DNA of 64,000 nucleotides from Dermanyssus gallinae (GCA_003439945.1 QVRM01001033.1:92001-156000); one strand, 5' to 3'. Shown: positions 25,061 through 37,873, numbered from the stretch's first letter. A program made the numbers and translations. Notes: generated by a model not told the origin, from the letters alone.

Positions 25061-26865
25061 CTGCTGGTCGCGTTAGAGAGTTGCTGGTGGTGTGCTGACG
25101 GCCACCGTCACTGTGGTCTGAAATTACAGCATGCCCTTGCCAAGTGCCGTGAGCGAGTTGGCAGTTGTTCTCTGCTCTCTCCGAGCACCACCACTCGCCT
25201 TGTCGGCGGCTGGTCCTCATCTGCGGAAGCTGTCTCCTCTTGCGAAAGCGAACGAGCGAGCAGGAAAGGAAGAGATAGAGAGAGATAGACAGATAGATAG
25301 AGAGAGAGAGAGATAAGTTCCTTTTGGCTTCGACGCCAATTCTGTGGCGATATCCGGTCGCGTTGTTCCTGTTGGACTGGGTGGAGCTTCACATGACGAC
25401 CTCGAGCCAACAACATTCGCCACCACAACGATTTCGGTCTGTGCGAATGTTGTTGTTGTTGGCGGCGGCGGCCTGTCTATGGGTGGGCAGGTAGGTAGGC
25501 AGATAGATCGGTCGGTCGGTTGGTTGGTTGGTCGGTCGGTCTACGTGAGTCTACTGTGTCCGTGAGTCCAGTGGTGGGAGGGAGGTGGGGTAGACGGTTC
25601 GCGAGTCGCAGTCGCAGCTTCATATCTCCATACGGCCTACATGTCCTACATGAATGAAGGCTGGTTGGCGGCCAGCCTCGATGGGCGGCCCCGGGGTAAA
25701 AAGAATCCGGGGGTTAAAAAGGCCACGCCGTCGTCGGCCAGGACAAGGGCATGTGTGTTTAGTGATGGTGGTGGTGGTAGCGGTAGTAATGCTGGTGGCG
25801 GCGGTGATGTTGCGGCAATGATAGTTGTTGTGTTGTTGTTGTTGTTGCTGCTGCTGCTGCTGCTGCAGCTGGTCCGTTGGCCTGCCCTTGTGGGTGTGTG
25901 CGGGTAGATTCGTGGCGATGACCGTGGTGTAGTTAGCCAGTCTGCTGCCGTGGCTTGCTTTAAGCTCTTTGGCTACTACGCGAAGATGGGCTTCGACGAG
26001 ATGGGCCGGGGGACGCTGGTTGTCGCCGCTAGCTAGGCATAGCTACTGCCTTCTCCCTCCAAAACCCGTGGTACAGTTGGAGATCATAGTGCGGGGCGGC
26101 GGGAGGAAGAGGCACACCTTGGGGGATCCCCTTCTCGTTGGAACTCCTTCTCTGCCTCCTACGCCTCTTTGTATGCCTAGACCCCTTCGGTGGCAAACGC
26201 AGAGAAATAGAGGACAGGTAGAGTATAGCTAGATAGAGAGATAGGCAGACAGACCGACGCATCAAGAATGAGGGAGAAACGTGTCGTTGTTGTTGTTGTT
26301 GTCAGTCATCAACCGTCCACGGTGGCAGTATCAGCGAGAGCATCCTCAACACTGCTACAGTTCGGTCTTTGTTTGGCCTCAGCCCAAGCTAATGGAGGCC
26401 TTTGGACATAGCCCTCGGACGAGGTCCTTAGAGTACCTTCAATACCACGAGGAGACTACGAGCGAGACTGAGCGAGCGAGAGAGAGAGAGAGAGAGAAGG
26501 GGGAAATTACGGCAATGACGCAGAACAAAAGTAATAGAAAAACAAACAATTTAAAGGGAAGTCAACATTTAAAGCCGACAATCGACAGAGAGGGGGAGAC
26601 GGACGGAAACAACGAGTGGATTGTGATATTTGTTGTTGTGTACTTACCGCTACTGCCGGCGCCGTAACTTTTCACGCACGTAATCCTGCGAGGACGTATT
26701 TGTGCTTCTCTCTTGTAGGCAGGCCTCAAGGGATACACACTACGCTACGCATTCAAGTCAGATGGCCAATAATCGATCGTAATCGATTTACCTCTACGAG
26801 CAACAACGACAACGGTAACAACACGAAGCACCCACAGCAAACATGTTTGCCGCAGAAGCAAAGCG
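25061..26865. other. Mixed low-complexity DNA, no gene seen
   Basis: GAGA tract (~25260-25315), GTCG/GTTG repeats (~25508-25545), GTT/GCT triplets (~25825-25870), GTT (~26285-26302) and (GA)n (~26475-26497). No recognisable exon. Confidence 0.5.
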
Positions 26866-26991
26866 CTAGACTATACTAAGCGCCCTACGGGCTTAGAATC
26901 ACCGTGATGTGGCATATATTCAATGAATCGAGTGCCGGACATCTGGAGATATTTAGGTTTACCCAAATGTTCTGCTGGCATCCTGACCGCT
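26866..26991 (-). repeat. Dispersed repeat C, copy 2
   Basis: Diverged copy of 24101-24226 in the same orientation, about 2.7 kb away. One minus-strand frame reads HLGKPKYLQMSGTRFIEYMP, alignable to the first copy with a frame change, so both are probably decayed pieces of one coding mobile element. Confidence 0.65.
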
Positions 26992-27437
26992 CTTTCATCT
27001 CAACGGTATGGTGTGTCATATATTCTCTATGAGCATCGCTCAAGGAAAATTTGATCAACAACGGAAATTGAGCCGGCGACATCCCGGTGGTGGTATAACA
27101 ATAACCATGATAAGAGCAGCTAAATGCTTCTAATGTGCGTTGTTGATGATGAATGAGTACATTTCTAGCATATTCAGTCCGTCACCACCTTTACCAGTGC
27201 ATTGGAACACCCATTAGCGCAGTAGTGCGATTGCCGGAGGGCCTTCCCATTAACTTCTATTTACTTGTCGGTACTAAATTAGGTAGTACCCAGCGTTACC
27301 AATTGTTATTTTTCCAATGTTCCAATTATGTACGAGTAAATGCAATTTGATTACCTTTTATTTAGATCAACTATATTCCTGTGGTATAGGTATGTAGTGT
27401 AGGAGACGCGAACAATTTGCATATTAATCGTGTGTGG
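26992..27437. other. Unassigned intergenic stretch
   Basis: No recognisable feature. Confidence 0.5.
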
Positions 27438-27923
27438 TTAGTTAAATAGTTCACAATATCGACAATATTGAAGACGCGTTGTAGAAAATGAACGGATGCC
27501 GTTGATGTCACTCGCCACACGCGTTGTTACGACTTCTGCTGTATAAGCTTCCGCGTTTTGACCAACTTTTTCGACAACGAGTGCTCGGGTGGCTAAGACC
27601 TCGTATTTCGGCGTTGTGATTGAAGTGCGGCCCGCACGCAACGTATCCCAATCAGCTACCCACCAACGTATATACATACGCCAGTAGACGTAAGAGGTCT
27701 GCGGTCTTTGGGAAGCGATCGTAGCGTTCCAATCAACTACCAAATAGCTAGTATTGGTAAAAAACCGAGTCCAAGCTAAGCGGTTTGCTGCGGGGGCGTG
27801 TTTGCACGGAAACGCTCGAAGGTAGCGGTGGCAGTGACGGCGGCAGCAGCAGCCTAATGCGGAATCGATATTAATGCAGTGCTGGTCGGGCCTAGAGGTC
27901 GGTCGGAGAGAAGGACCGACCAT
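27438..27923 (-). CDS. Hypothetical ORF, 161 codons, non-repetitive
   Basis: Begins with a true ATG at 27923 (C at -3, G at +4) and runs 161 codons on the minus strand without simple repeats. The product has a Cys/His-rich patch near residue 25-30 and a Trp-rich segment (WRMYIRWWVADWD). I recognise no family. Neither a signal peptide nor a clear membrane segment is visible, and no splice partner was found. A chance open frame remains quite possible. Confidence 0.25.
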   Translation of the reverse strand: MVGPSLRPTSRPDQHCINIDSALGCCCRRHCHRYLRAFPCKHAPAANRLAWTRFFTNTSYLVVDWNATIASQRPQTSYVYWRMYIRWWVADWDTLRAGRTSITTPKYEVLATRALVVEKVGQNAEAYTAEVVTTRVASDINGIRSFSTTRLQYCRYCELFN

Positions 27924-29168
27924 TGGTCGTCATGGTGCAGCCCACACAACATTGCCCGCCCATGCCAGTGGCGCGGCGTGTAATCCAGGACGGCCCTGAA
28001 CCCGGCAAGGCTTCTTCTTCTAGGTCGCTTGGAACTGGAGCTTGAAAAACGCTTCACTGCTGACTGATTCACTTCACGCTACTCGCTAGCTAGTGCTCTA
28101 TCTCTTCGTCTAGCTGTCGATAGACCTACCCTGCGCTGGAACAATTTCCTGCGCAGGATGTCCCAAGTTGAGCCAGAAAGCTAGCTCGTTACTATCGGGA
28201 AAGCACCCGTGATTTCCGGTAAGCTTCTCTCGCCTTTGCGACGTCACAATATTCTACCACTACTACTACTGTTAGAATCAGTCGCACATAAAATAAATTA
28301 TTCAAATAATAATTCCACTGGTAGCCGAGCCCATCTTTATGCATGGTTCTGTGAACTGTCACAAATACCACAGATCTATAATCATAGCATCATCATAGCA
28401 TCATAGCCAGTATTTACAAAATAGGGTGTACGTCAAGCTGGCATTCCGGTGCATTCTGGTAAGTCAATAGCAGCTTAGACCTGTTAGAGATTCGCAGGCA
28501 CTGCCCGGTGTGGCTATTGCGTGAGAGTGTTGGTCGTTTTTCGTTCAATAACTTGTTTTCAACATCTTTGCCCTGCCCACGTCCAGCCCACAGCCCTCTA
28601 GGTGTTCGCACCTACTCCCAGCCGTACCGCTTTCTGCTCATGCGTTATGTAACAGTCGCTCCCATGGGCCAATTTGTCAACCAACAGAGCAGCGGCAGCT
28701 TTTCCATTTAGTTGAAACGCTGTAATACGTATAGTAATTTTTTTTCACTCATACGAAGCCGCCACTTCCACTACTAAATCAGCAACACGGGTAAACTCGA
28801 GGGAGGGCGTTTGTAACGGAGAGGCGTGAACGTGCTATCTGTGAGAGGTATGGCCAATCAACACAAAAGGAGCGACATATCAACAAACACAGCAGCAGCA
28901 AAACGATTTGTAGTCCTAAAGTTTGGGCTTCGACTTCTCTGCGTCTTCTGCGGCGTCATAATATACTACTTACCCTTAACGCAGCAGCTGAGCTTATGAC
29001 AGCTGGCTACTAAACCTCTCCTTTGGCCTGAACGTATACAATTTTACTTCCTTCGTAGACTATACAATTAACTAAATAAATATTAAAAATATTAAATATT
29101 AAATTGATATGCATGTTTATACAGATACATACCTATACACATGCATATATATAATATATATATATTTA
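27924..29168. other. Unassigned intergenic stretch
   Basis: A donor-like CTG followed by GTAAGTCAAT at about 28458 and another GTAAGC near 28220 occur without a supporting exon. Nothing else recognised. Confidence 0.5.
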
Positions 29169-29329
29169 CCGAGCAAGATGGCTTAGTGGCAAAAGCCTTT
29201 GCCTTGCATTCGGGAGGCCTGGGTTCGAGACCCAGACCGGCTACTCCTAAAATTGGTTTTCATGGTTCCCAATTTAAACAAGGTGAATGCCGGAGTGGAT
29301 TTAAAATCGACCATGATCGAAAAAAAAAA
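29169..29329 (+). mobile_element. tRNA-derived SINE, family A, copy 2
   Basis: Begins CCGAGCAAGATGGC and ends in A10. The A box TGGCTTAGTGG (29179-29189) and a textbook B box GGGTTCGAGACCC (29221-29233) are intact, better preserved than in the copy at 13761. The shared 3' body (GCCGGAGTGGAT, then A-run) shows that the two are copies of one mobile family. No target duplication recognised; the left flank is TA-rich. Confidence 0.9.
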
Positions 29330-29387
29330 CGGGGAGCACAGATGTCTCAATAAAAAGAGATGGTGCATTACCATCCAATCCCCCCTT

Positions 29388-29392
<5 letters not shown>

Positions 29393-29452
<60 letters not shown>
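29393..29452. repeat. (TA)n array
   Basis: TA run with one register break, about 65 bases right of the SINE. Confidence 0.95.
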
Positions 29453-29455
<3 letters not shown>

Positions 29456-29589
29456 CTCGCTCTATACAGTTATTACATAGTCTACATGATTAATCTGAAA
29501 ATCTGCCGAAAAAACAGTCGTCAGTCGTTGTCTGGTGACGCTGCGACGAATTGCGAGTGCAGTGACAGCAGATATGATGATCTTGACGG

Positions 29590-29715
29590 TATACGTGGTG
29601 GTGATGATGGTGATGATGAGGAGGATGATGATTGTGATCATTACCGCCACTGCTGGCGATTGTGATAGTGATGATGGTGGTGATGATGATGATGATGATG
29701 ATGTTGATGGTGGTG
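29590..29715 (+). repeat. (GAT)n tract
   Basis: GATGATG triplets with GGT and GAG interruptions. Confidence 0.85.
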
Positions 29716-30407
29716 TCCATTCTTGCATGTTCGTGGGCCGGCCGTACGTGCAAAGCCATTACGTGTCCCGTCGTCAATGCCCGTAACAACAGCAGCAGCA
29801 GAAGAAGCGGTAGCACCAGGCCATTGACAGCAACGACATTAGCAAATGCTGAACCTGAGCGTCGTCGTCGTCGTCGTCGCCATCTGCTGGTGCTCCTGCT
29901 GCTGATGCTGTTGCTGGCCTCGGCGGTGTCATCTAACTTGTGTAAAATGCACATCATCAGACACACATGGCAATAGTAAAAGCTCGTGCGTGCTTGAGCT
30001 CAACGCTCGAAGCGCATAACGATCGTACATCGGCGTTGTTGTCGTCGTCATTGTCGTCGTCATTGTCGTCGTGGTCGTCGTCGTGGTCGTCGTCGTGGTC
30101 GTAGTCATCGTTTGCGGTGCCACGAGTCGCACAGGCGGCGACCTATAGCGACAGCGGCGGCAGTCGCAGCAGAAGCAGTAGCAGACCGACTGCAAACACC
30201 AAAAGTGGCGGCTTGGGCGACGCAGCCGGCGACCGCTGGGGCTGACTGAGGAGAGACTGCTTCGAACCTCCTCGGCCCCGCCGTCGCCAGGCGCGGAAAA
30301 GACCGACACTCACTCACTCAGTCACACACGAGACAGACCATGGTGCTATAAAAGCCATAACTTTAATGGGCAATTAGATAGACCTGGGTGGTTGCTGCTA
30401 CTGTTGG
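29716..30407. other. Triplet-rich DNA, no gene seen
   Basis: CGT and GTC/GTG triplets (~29860-29880, ~30033-30105). No exon recognised. Confidence 0.5.

Positions 30408-30461
<54 letters not shown>
30408..30461. repeat. (TA)n array
   Basis: TA run with a leading ATACAT interruption. Confidence 0.95.
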
Positions 30462-30464
<3 letters not shown>

Positions 30465-31024
30465 TCTTTCTACTATTTTTTTTAAAACATAGGTATAAGA
30501 TATACGTAATACGGTGCTAAGAAGCAAAAATACTATGTATTAGATGTTCCAGTGCTGCGCACACAGGCTTTCAGCCTTTTAAAGTACACGATTATAATGT
30601 TGTAATACACATAAGATATTGTAAATAAAACGCACTTAAAAAAATTATTTATATGGTGTAGCAAGATTTGCTTGAGCGTTTTAAACACTTTGACAGAGTA
30701 GACTAGGCAGAGTTGCTAATCATGAAAGATCTGAGCATAGGCTTGCAGCAGGCTCTACTATGTAAGTGTAATGCCCCTTACAACGGTGATTAACAGGAAG
30801 GCTCTCGATGCAGTTTAAACTAGTAGATATCTAGTAAATACAGATGTATATTGACAATACTGAGACATATTTGTGGCAGTCGACAGACCATCTGTGAATC
30901 TCTAATAGATCGTACGCTACTATTGCAAAGCCCTAAAAAAACAAATCTATATCTATATAGAAGGCGAACACTGCCGAGTGTGCAAACGTATTGTAAATAA
31001 TTAATAAATCATCACAATATTTTA

Positions 31025-31059
<35 letters not shown>

Positions 31060-33065
31060 TTGTTTATTTCACTCAAATAAAGTATATCATACACGTCATG
31101 TATAAGATTGTCCTCATAATCCACTATGGTCAGCGCCCGTCCCTGGAAAGAAGTAGTGAAATGATTCATGTTCCAGTGCTACTTTGTGCACCTCTGCAGA
31201 CAGAACCGGCAGGTGCACAACTCGTACTTCCCGTGAGATGCGGTGCTTAAACATACCAGGTAGTGATAACCATGAACTGGCGTATCTGTTGTAAAGAGGC
31301 AACGGTCACATGCAAGACCCCAACCTTTCGTCTGACCCGTTTGACTTTTCGCTTCTTATGTCCGAAATAAAGCATTCATAGGGTACTGTACGCGGCATCT
31401 TCGGCCTTAGTCGAATAATTTCAGTAGCCGCTGGACGGCCTGACAAAAGACACACAACAGGGCTCCTGACTCGCATCGAGAAAATAAAGCACTCGCTTCA
31501 TATATAATGAAAAACACCTCTTAAACTGGTTCGAATTCGCTTGTGTGAGATGGCTCCATACACCCCAAGAATCTTGACTACGAAGATATGTATATATATA
31601 TATATATGCATGCGCTTTTGCTGTCTATTACTCTCCCAGACGTCCCCATCCCGTCGACGCAATGTTACACGTACCCGTTTTTCAATACATTTCCGTAGCA
31701 AATTGCATTAAACAACATACGTGGCATAAACAACATGAAACGTGTAGCGTGTATTCTCTTCGGGCCAATCGGAGTACGTTTTCCCTGATTGTTAGAACTC
31801 TCTTCGTCTCTCAGTATGGTGTCGTGACTGTTGTGTTTAGTAAGGACCTATATTAGAACAAACTCGTTCTTGCTTAGTAGAGTCGTGTTGCATTCTAAGT
31901 ATACATGCTTTACCGTTTCTGTGCCATACTAGACATCATAAATTTGAAACCCCGGATTGCCGATCCATAGCCAATAATGAACCCCTTCCATTGACGGCGT
32001 GCATGCACGCGTTTTCTTCTGTGCGGTCTACAGTCGTTCCGTACGCTGTGAGACTTGTCCTACACATCGCCCGCTCTTGAAAGCGTTTCCGCGATGTATC
32101 GGTTGGTTAGTGTGTCGGTTCTCCTGTGCCAGTGCAACTTGATTTGCCATATCTCAATCGCCCTCAGTGTAACTTTATGTGGTCTCCTTTATCATGGCGC
32201 TGCTCCAATCTTTGTCCGTATCTTATATCGGCACGTAGTTCAATATTTCGCAGTTCCGGTGCTACCAGATAATCTGATGTAATTTTGTCTGCGGCATGTT
32301 TTTGCTCGCTTTCTAGACGATTATAAGAAAAAGTCGTTCTTGCTGAAAGACATGAGTACTGACAGCGCGTTGCCGTATATCAGGAACAGCCACAGATTTT
32401 CAGGCTATTGAAGAAATCTCGAATCGAGTTAAAAACTCACAGCGATTGCGCGTATAAGAACTCTAGGTGTTTCTTCGTTTTTCGTTCTTCTGTTCTTATA
32501 GACAATCTGAGCTTTCCGTTAACACATATTTGGTGTAGAATGATCTCTCTAGATATACAGCGATCTCTCCTGATCAGCTTTGGCTACCGAAAAAAGAACT
32601 GCTGCGCTCGTTTTGTGTGACTTGATTTTTCTGGTTGATCTTTCGATTAACTAGCCTGCGTAACCTGCCCCCATTGATTGCTAAGGACGGCTGCGATGTA
32701 ATCATAGAGTGTGTGCAGGAACTGTGTATCAACTAAAAATCTAGGAAGACATTCGCTTACCAAAACAGCTACAGTCGAATACAGCGTATCTACGACCGAC
32801 TGCCGATTTCTTAGCATGTTCCCCTGCAGATGTTCCCCTAAATTCGCTTATTTTGACACATTTTGCAACTGCTAACTTATGTCGGCCACAGCATATAGTA
32901 CATATCCGTCCTCAGGTCGAGGCAAGTTTCGAGATAAAACAAAAATAGCAAGCAGCTGACGCTGAGCGTGGTCCGTGCTGATCCCTCTGCACGCCCGTTA
33001 CTCAATACCATTTGCAACAACCTGCAGTGCTTGCGCAGTCAGAAATTTAGGCCATGTTTATCCTG
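30462..33065. other. AT-rich unassigned DNA
   Basis: Contains a TA run (31028-31056) and short frames on both strands. The minus-strand frame 31302-31114 has ordinary composition but no recognisable motif. Nothing else seen. Confidence 0.5.
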
Positions 33066-33067
33066 GT

Positions 33068-33080
33068 GTCTATTGTTGCC

Positions 33081-33129
<49 letters not shown>

Positions 33130-33370
33130 TTGTTTTTGCTGTTGCTGCTGCTGTTGTTGTTGTTGCTGTTGTTGTTGTTCGGGCTATTGCTATGGTTAAT
33201 TGCTGCCGTTAATACGGTTGTTGTAACTGCAGGTGTGGTTGTACTTATTGCTGTTGATGTGTATAGTAGTACTGGTAGTAGTAGTTGTTGTTGTTATTGT
33301 TGTTGTTTCTATTGTTGTGGTTGTTGTTGTTGTTGTTGTTCCTGCTGTGCTGCTGCTGTTGTTGTATTAG
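33068..33370 (+). repeat. Long (GTT/GCT)n tract
   Basis: Two blocks of GTT/GCT triplets (about 33068-33180 and 33275-33370) separated by about 95 bases. The long plus-strand frame through it is poly-Leu/Cys/Val and I do not call it a gene. Confidence 0.9.
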
Positions 33371-34139
33371 CTGCATGCGTCGTTGTTGTCGACGCCGCCA
33401 TCGCCGCCGAAGCTGCTGGTGTTCTTGTTGCCGTTGAAGTTTTCGTGACAGTAGATGAGCTTTTACATGCTACATGCTATCGACGGCCGACGGCAAACGT
33501 CGAACATAAACCGACATATAAATGGTGGTTTTCTCTGGCTGTTAATGCAGATAGGTAGCGCCAGCGCCAGAGAAGCAGAGGAAGAGGAACATATAGAGGG
33601 GAGTGGGGTGTCGGGGGGACAGAAAGAGTGAGCTGGGGAAAAAGACATAGGAATTGACGATTGGCAGGCTGGTGCACACCGATGGTCAGTCGACTTCACT
33701 CGCCAAAAGGCCGCTGGCCATTTCGACGCAACGCAGAACATGTTCCCTCAAGCGACTCGACTTGACGTTCAGTCGGGCGGACATAAAGCGCCTCAATGCG
33801 CCAAGAACGCGCCGAACCGTCGACTGACAGACAAGCGGAGCTGAACGTTGGTAGACGCGAACATGTGCGTTGAATGAATCCTATTCGTTTCTGTTTTCTT
33901 TTTTTTCCTTCTTAACTTAGAAGACATAAGCCGGCACAAATCCCTGCCCCGAGGACGAAGTCTCGGTTGGAGCAGGGAGCTCGTCGTCGTAGGAGCGAGC
34001 GAGCGAGTTTCTCTGCAGACGCTGAGCTGAATAAATCAAACGCGATCGTCGAAGGGGGCAAAAGACGCAACCGTCGACCTATCGACAACCACGACGCCGC
34101 TAATGTCGTTGACGATGATGATAGCAACAGCGTGTTGTA

Positions 34140-34236
34140 CAGTGTAAGCACGACAAGGACAACGACAGAAACAACAGCAACAATTATAACAACCACTACC
34201 GCTACAGTAACAACAGTAAAACAACAACAACAACAT
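34140..34236 (+). repeat. (CAA/ACA)n tract
   Basis: CAA-type triplets about 770 bases right of the GTT tract. Confidence 0.8.
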
Positions 34237-34859
34237 GATGAGCCATGACAGCAACGGCAATAGTAATAGCAACAAAATCTACAGGCGTGGTGGAGTATTG
34301 GCAGAAAGACGTAACATCAAAAAAAAAAATATATATATATATAAGGAGAATGAAAAGGAAACACCGAGAAAAGATGGAGCACGAAAACCAAAGAGTAACA
34401 ACAGGGCGACAAAATGTCCATCAGAGAACGTACGCAAAGAAGAATAATTCTAATTTTAATACGAAAGAAGAAGAAGAAGAAAAATAATACAAAGACGGAG
34501 GTTAAAACAAAGGCGCAGAAGGGCAGGTGGTAAACAAAAAATTAACATTCAACCAACGATGACAGAGACAGCATTCAACCTGCGGCGGAGGATATCCGGG
34601 CCCTGGTGGTCACCAGGCTGGCGCAGCTTCGCGCAGCTCGCACCACTGCAGGCGTCGCCAGTAGAGACCAAAGGCATGGGCCGTACATTCCCTGGGCCAG
34701 CCGGCGGGTCGGTTGGTCGCTTACAAGCTTGCTCGAGCTTGCTTGTCTGACTGTCCACCCAGAACGCAGGTGGCAAGCGACCTATGCATTCGGGCCAGGA
34801 CAAATAATTATGACTGCCCTTTAAGAAACTCTTGCTTGCCAGCCGTCATATTCATTGCT

Positions 34860-35190
34860 GAATGGTGGCCATGTTTGGGGGACTGTGTGTGTCCGACAAG
34901 TCCGTGAGGAAGTGGAGTGCCCGTCTTCGTGAAGGCCGGGCTTGCTTGATAGACGTACCCCCCCATAAATGCAAATGTGCAACGGTGGGGCTCGAACCCG
35001 CGCACCTATGTGTCTCCTCTGGTCGCGACAAGCAAACGAATGTGTTTGAGCGCGCAGTGGGTTCCGAAGAAGCTCAGCAAACCGCAAAAAGAACTGCGTA
35101 TGAGGCTAGCACTGCAACACCTGTTCCGGCATCATGAAGACCCTGCTTATTAGAGCGAGATTTGGTGCCGTCACCTCAAGGTCGCTTGCT
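34860..35190 (+). pseudogene. Mariner transposase fossil (family 2), split by a SINE
   Basis: Around 34889 the plus strand encodes VSDKSVRKWSARLREGRACL, a match to the end of the mariner N-terminal helix-turn-helix. A family B SINE fragment (34958-35052) then interrupts it. From 35058 the frame reads WVPKKLSKPQKELR and then LQHLFRHHEDP, the mariner WVPHEL block and its following helix. A stop (TAG) and frame loss follow. The LQHLFR(H/Y)H motif is shared with the fossil at 60494-61390, which puts them in one family. Terminal repeats were not found. Confidence 0.75.
34958..35052 (-). mobile_element. tRNA-derived SINE, family B, 5'-part fragment
   Basis: The reverse complement contains GACACATAGGTGCGCGGG, then a B box GGTTCGAGCCCC, then CACCGTTGCACATTTGCATT and TATGGGG, matching the copies at 37874 and 12380. 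It lies between two blocks of a mariner transposase relic. Confidence 0.8.
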
Positions 35191-35567
35191 GAAAAAGATG
35201 GCCAATCGTAGAACAGCACGGCATTTGCGATTTTTCGGACAGCGGGAAGACGACACTGCTTACAGAAGACTAGGTCTAGAGTTTAATGGGCAAAACGCAC
35301 CTTATGAAGTGGAGAACCCAAGAGTGACTACGGCCGTTTAATCCGGTTGACACCCACTACAGCTCCTGTCAGTCCGCAGCACTATTAAATAAAGATCCGG
35401 GATGACACATCGTGAAGCCTAAGGAGAGGTGTGTTTGGCGGGTATAGGAATGGTCGGAAGAAGATCCAGCCGTCGGGAAGGAATCCCACACAGCGCGGAT
35501 AGGCTGCAATGCTATGTCCGTAGTGCCAATGCGTAAATGCATTCACCCTTCTCTACAAAAAAAAATG

Positions 35568-35572
<5 letters not shown>
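35191..35572. other. Unassigned stretch, probably more transposon remnant
   Basis: Follows the mariner relic; no motif clear enough to name. Confidence 0.4.

Positions 35573-35610
<38 letters not shown>
35573..35610. repeat. (TA)n array
   Basis: TA run followed by a poly(T) stretch. Confidence 0.95.
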
Positions 35611-35614
<4 letters not shown>

Positions 35615-37020
35615 TTTTTTTTTGAAAGAGTAGTGCGTTAATATAAAATGTATTTCATATTACTAGAATTATTTAGAAATTTATATATAATTTATTATTA
35701 TTATTATCTAAGAATACATCTATAAACGCAAATTGCTGAAAGTACATTGCCGGTGTAATTCCATCACATTCAGTTCAGCCACCGCGCACGAACTGATCGC
35801 CCTGGTAGACGCCCAACAATAGTCCGGTAGGGTTTTTGTTGCTGTTTTAGTTGTTGCTGTTACTGTTGCTGCGGTCACTGTTACGTCAGCATTGTCCGGT
35901 CGACCAGTGTCAATGATGAACCACGAAAGTCAAGGAATCGACAAGGATCCGGCGGATGCAGTCGAATCGGACACGTTGGAGCAAATGCGAACGAAGAAAG
36001 AACAAGTGGAATAAAGTACAATTTTGATAAAAAGTAAATCCGAGCAAAACCATCAAAAAGCAGTAGCATTCGTGTCCGGTTTTTCGCTGTTGCCGTACGA
36101 AAGTGTTGCTAGTGTAAAGCTCCGTTTCGGTTACAGTTGTCGTGAGAGGAATGAAAAATCTCTCGCAAAAAACACAATGAATGCAAAGAAACAATATCCT
36201 AACAAGAAATCATGGAAAACTAAAACCACAACTCTTTCTTCTGTTTAATGTATACGTGCATATGTGACGAGTTGCTTTCGTAGACTTTTTTACTCAAATG
36301 CGCTGATCGGGTCTAGCGGTTGACGACGAGGTGCAGCATCGAGCAAGATGGCGGTCCACCACAGACGCATACTATGAAATGGAGCTACACATACAGGTGC
36401 GACACCACAGCCTCGGCAGCAGCAGCATCCATAACAGCAGCGCAAGGTCGATAAATCACTGTCAGTCGTGTCACCGTACAGACAGTCGTACGGATACAGA
36501 CAGACTGACTACATGCTTGCGCACCTAGATACATGCATGCCAATATATATTTATATATATATATACAAACGCAAAATAACCCAATAGAGTTCATCCCTCT
36601 GTGCCTCCGCCTGCGTTTGTTCGACGCAGTGGATGGACAGGTATGCCGCCTGGTCGTCGAACAACTTCAGCAACCGCATCGATCTGCGAGGTGGGTTCAC
36701 TGCGGTGGGTTGAGTGACGCGGACTCAACGCCCGTCAATGCCCGCAGTGGCAGCGTCATCAGTGACGATATGAGGCCGTTTACCTACCTCGATCGAACCA
36801 TCGCAACAGCCCCAGCAGCAGCAGCAGCAGCAGAAGAAGAAGAAGAATCAGCAGCAACAGTATCGTACCTTGTACCTGGCGGCAGCATAACATTTCGGTT
36901 GATTTTCGTTGGCTGATCGACTTTAGCTCGCAGCGACTGGACCGCGGCGACAAGAGACAGGGGCGATCGAAGCGTAAGCGCGTACAGTGAGTGCCCTGCG
37001 GCCACGTCAATCACCCGTGA
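35611..37020. other. Unassigned intergenic stretch
   Basis: Small TA run near 36548-36564 and a GCA/GAA triplet block (~36812-36850). No gene recognised. Confidence 0.5.
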
Positions 37021-37030
37021 ACCAGCCGCT

Positions 37031-37146
37031 TCTGCTGCTGCTGCTGCTGATACTGCTGATGCTGCCGATGCAACAACAACAGCAACAACGACAACAACAA
37101 CAACAACAACAACAGCAACAACACCAACAGCAACAACAACAACAAC
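37031..37146. repeat. GCT block followed by CAA block
   Basis: CTG/GCT triplets (37031-37065) followed by CAA/CAG triplets (37070-37146). Confidence 0.88.
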
Positions 37147-37873
37147 GCGGGATATATACAACGCGGGACCGAAGACGGGCACGGTTTGAGAAACAGACAA
37201 CGCACAGACTGAAAGTAGGGAAGATAGGGAAGTAAAGAATGAGAAACGGAGCTAGAGAGAGGAGAAGGAGGCGAACGGCAGTCAGGCAGACAGAGCGAGA
37301 GACAGGGAGAGAGAGAGAGGTGTGAGAGAGAGAGAGAGCTGGAGAAGATGTTTTATGGCCTTGATCTAGTCATCGATTAATAGATTGCACGTCGTCACCG
37401 TTCCGGGAATCGGGGATTGCTGCCGCCGCTGCCGCCGCCACCACCGCCCAGCGTCCCGTGATAGAACTTCAACCCTGTAACAGACAGTCCTGTATCCGCT
37501 CGTCTCGTCTCGCAATGCCACACGAAGCGAGGGGTTCTTTAGTTCGGTTTAGTTCGGCGGCGCCGCCTTCTTGGTTCACCGCCGACAATCTCTCTTCCGC
37601 GTTCCGCAGCGCAATCACAGCAATCACAGCTCACTTGACGACATCAACAGCAACAACCTTCTCCATACCAATATCGGCAAACAATAATACCAACAACAAC
37701 AACAGCGCTAGCAACAGTAGTAGCAACAGGAACGTCAGCAGACGTACGTTCTACTACGACTAGTTAGTAGTAGTAGTAGTCAAGCCCTAGTTTAGTTCAG
37801 TGATGTAAAACGAAAGTGTACCGCTGGAATATGGTTATATGAATAAGACCCTAATATGAAAAAAGTAGTAGTT
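37147..37873. other. Purine-rich and triplet DNA, no gene seen
   Basis: GAGA tract (~37300-37340), GCC triplets near 37425 and CAA (~37680-37700). Nothing recognised. Confidence 0.5.

Noticed and set aside
29169..29241. Functional tRNA gene
   Set aside because: A and B boxes are good but the acceptor ends do not pair and the unit continues into a conserved body and A-tail shared with another copy, so it is a SINE.
32968..33558. 196-codon plus-strand frame
   Set aside because: Leu/Cys/Val runs from GTT/GCT triplets; only its last ~30 codons are ordinary.
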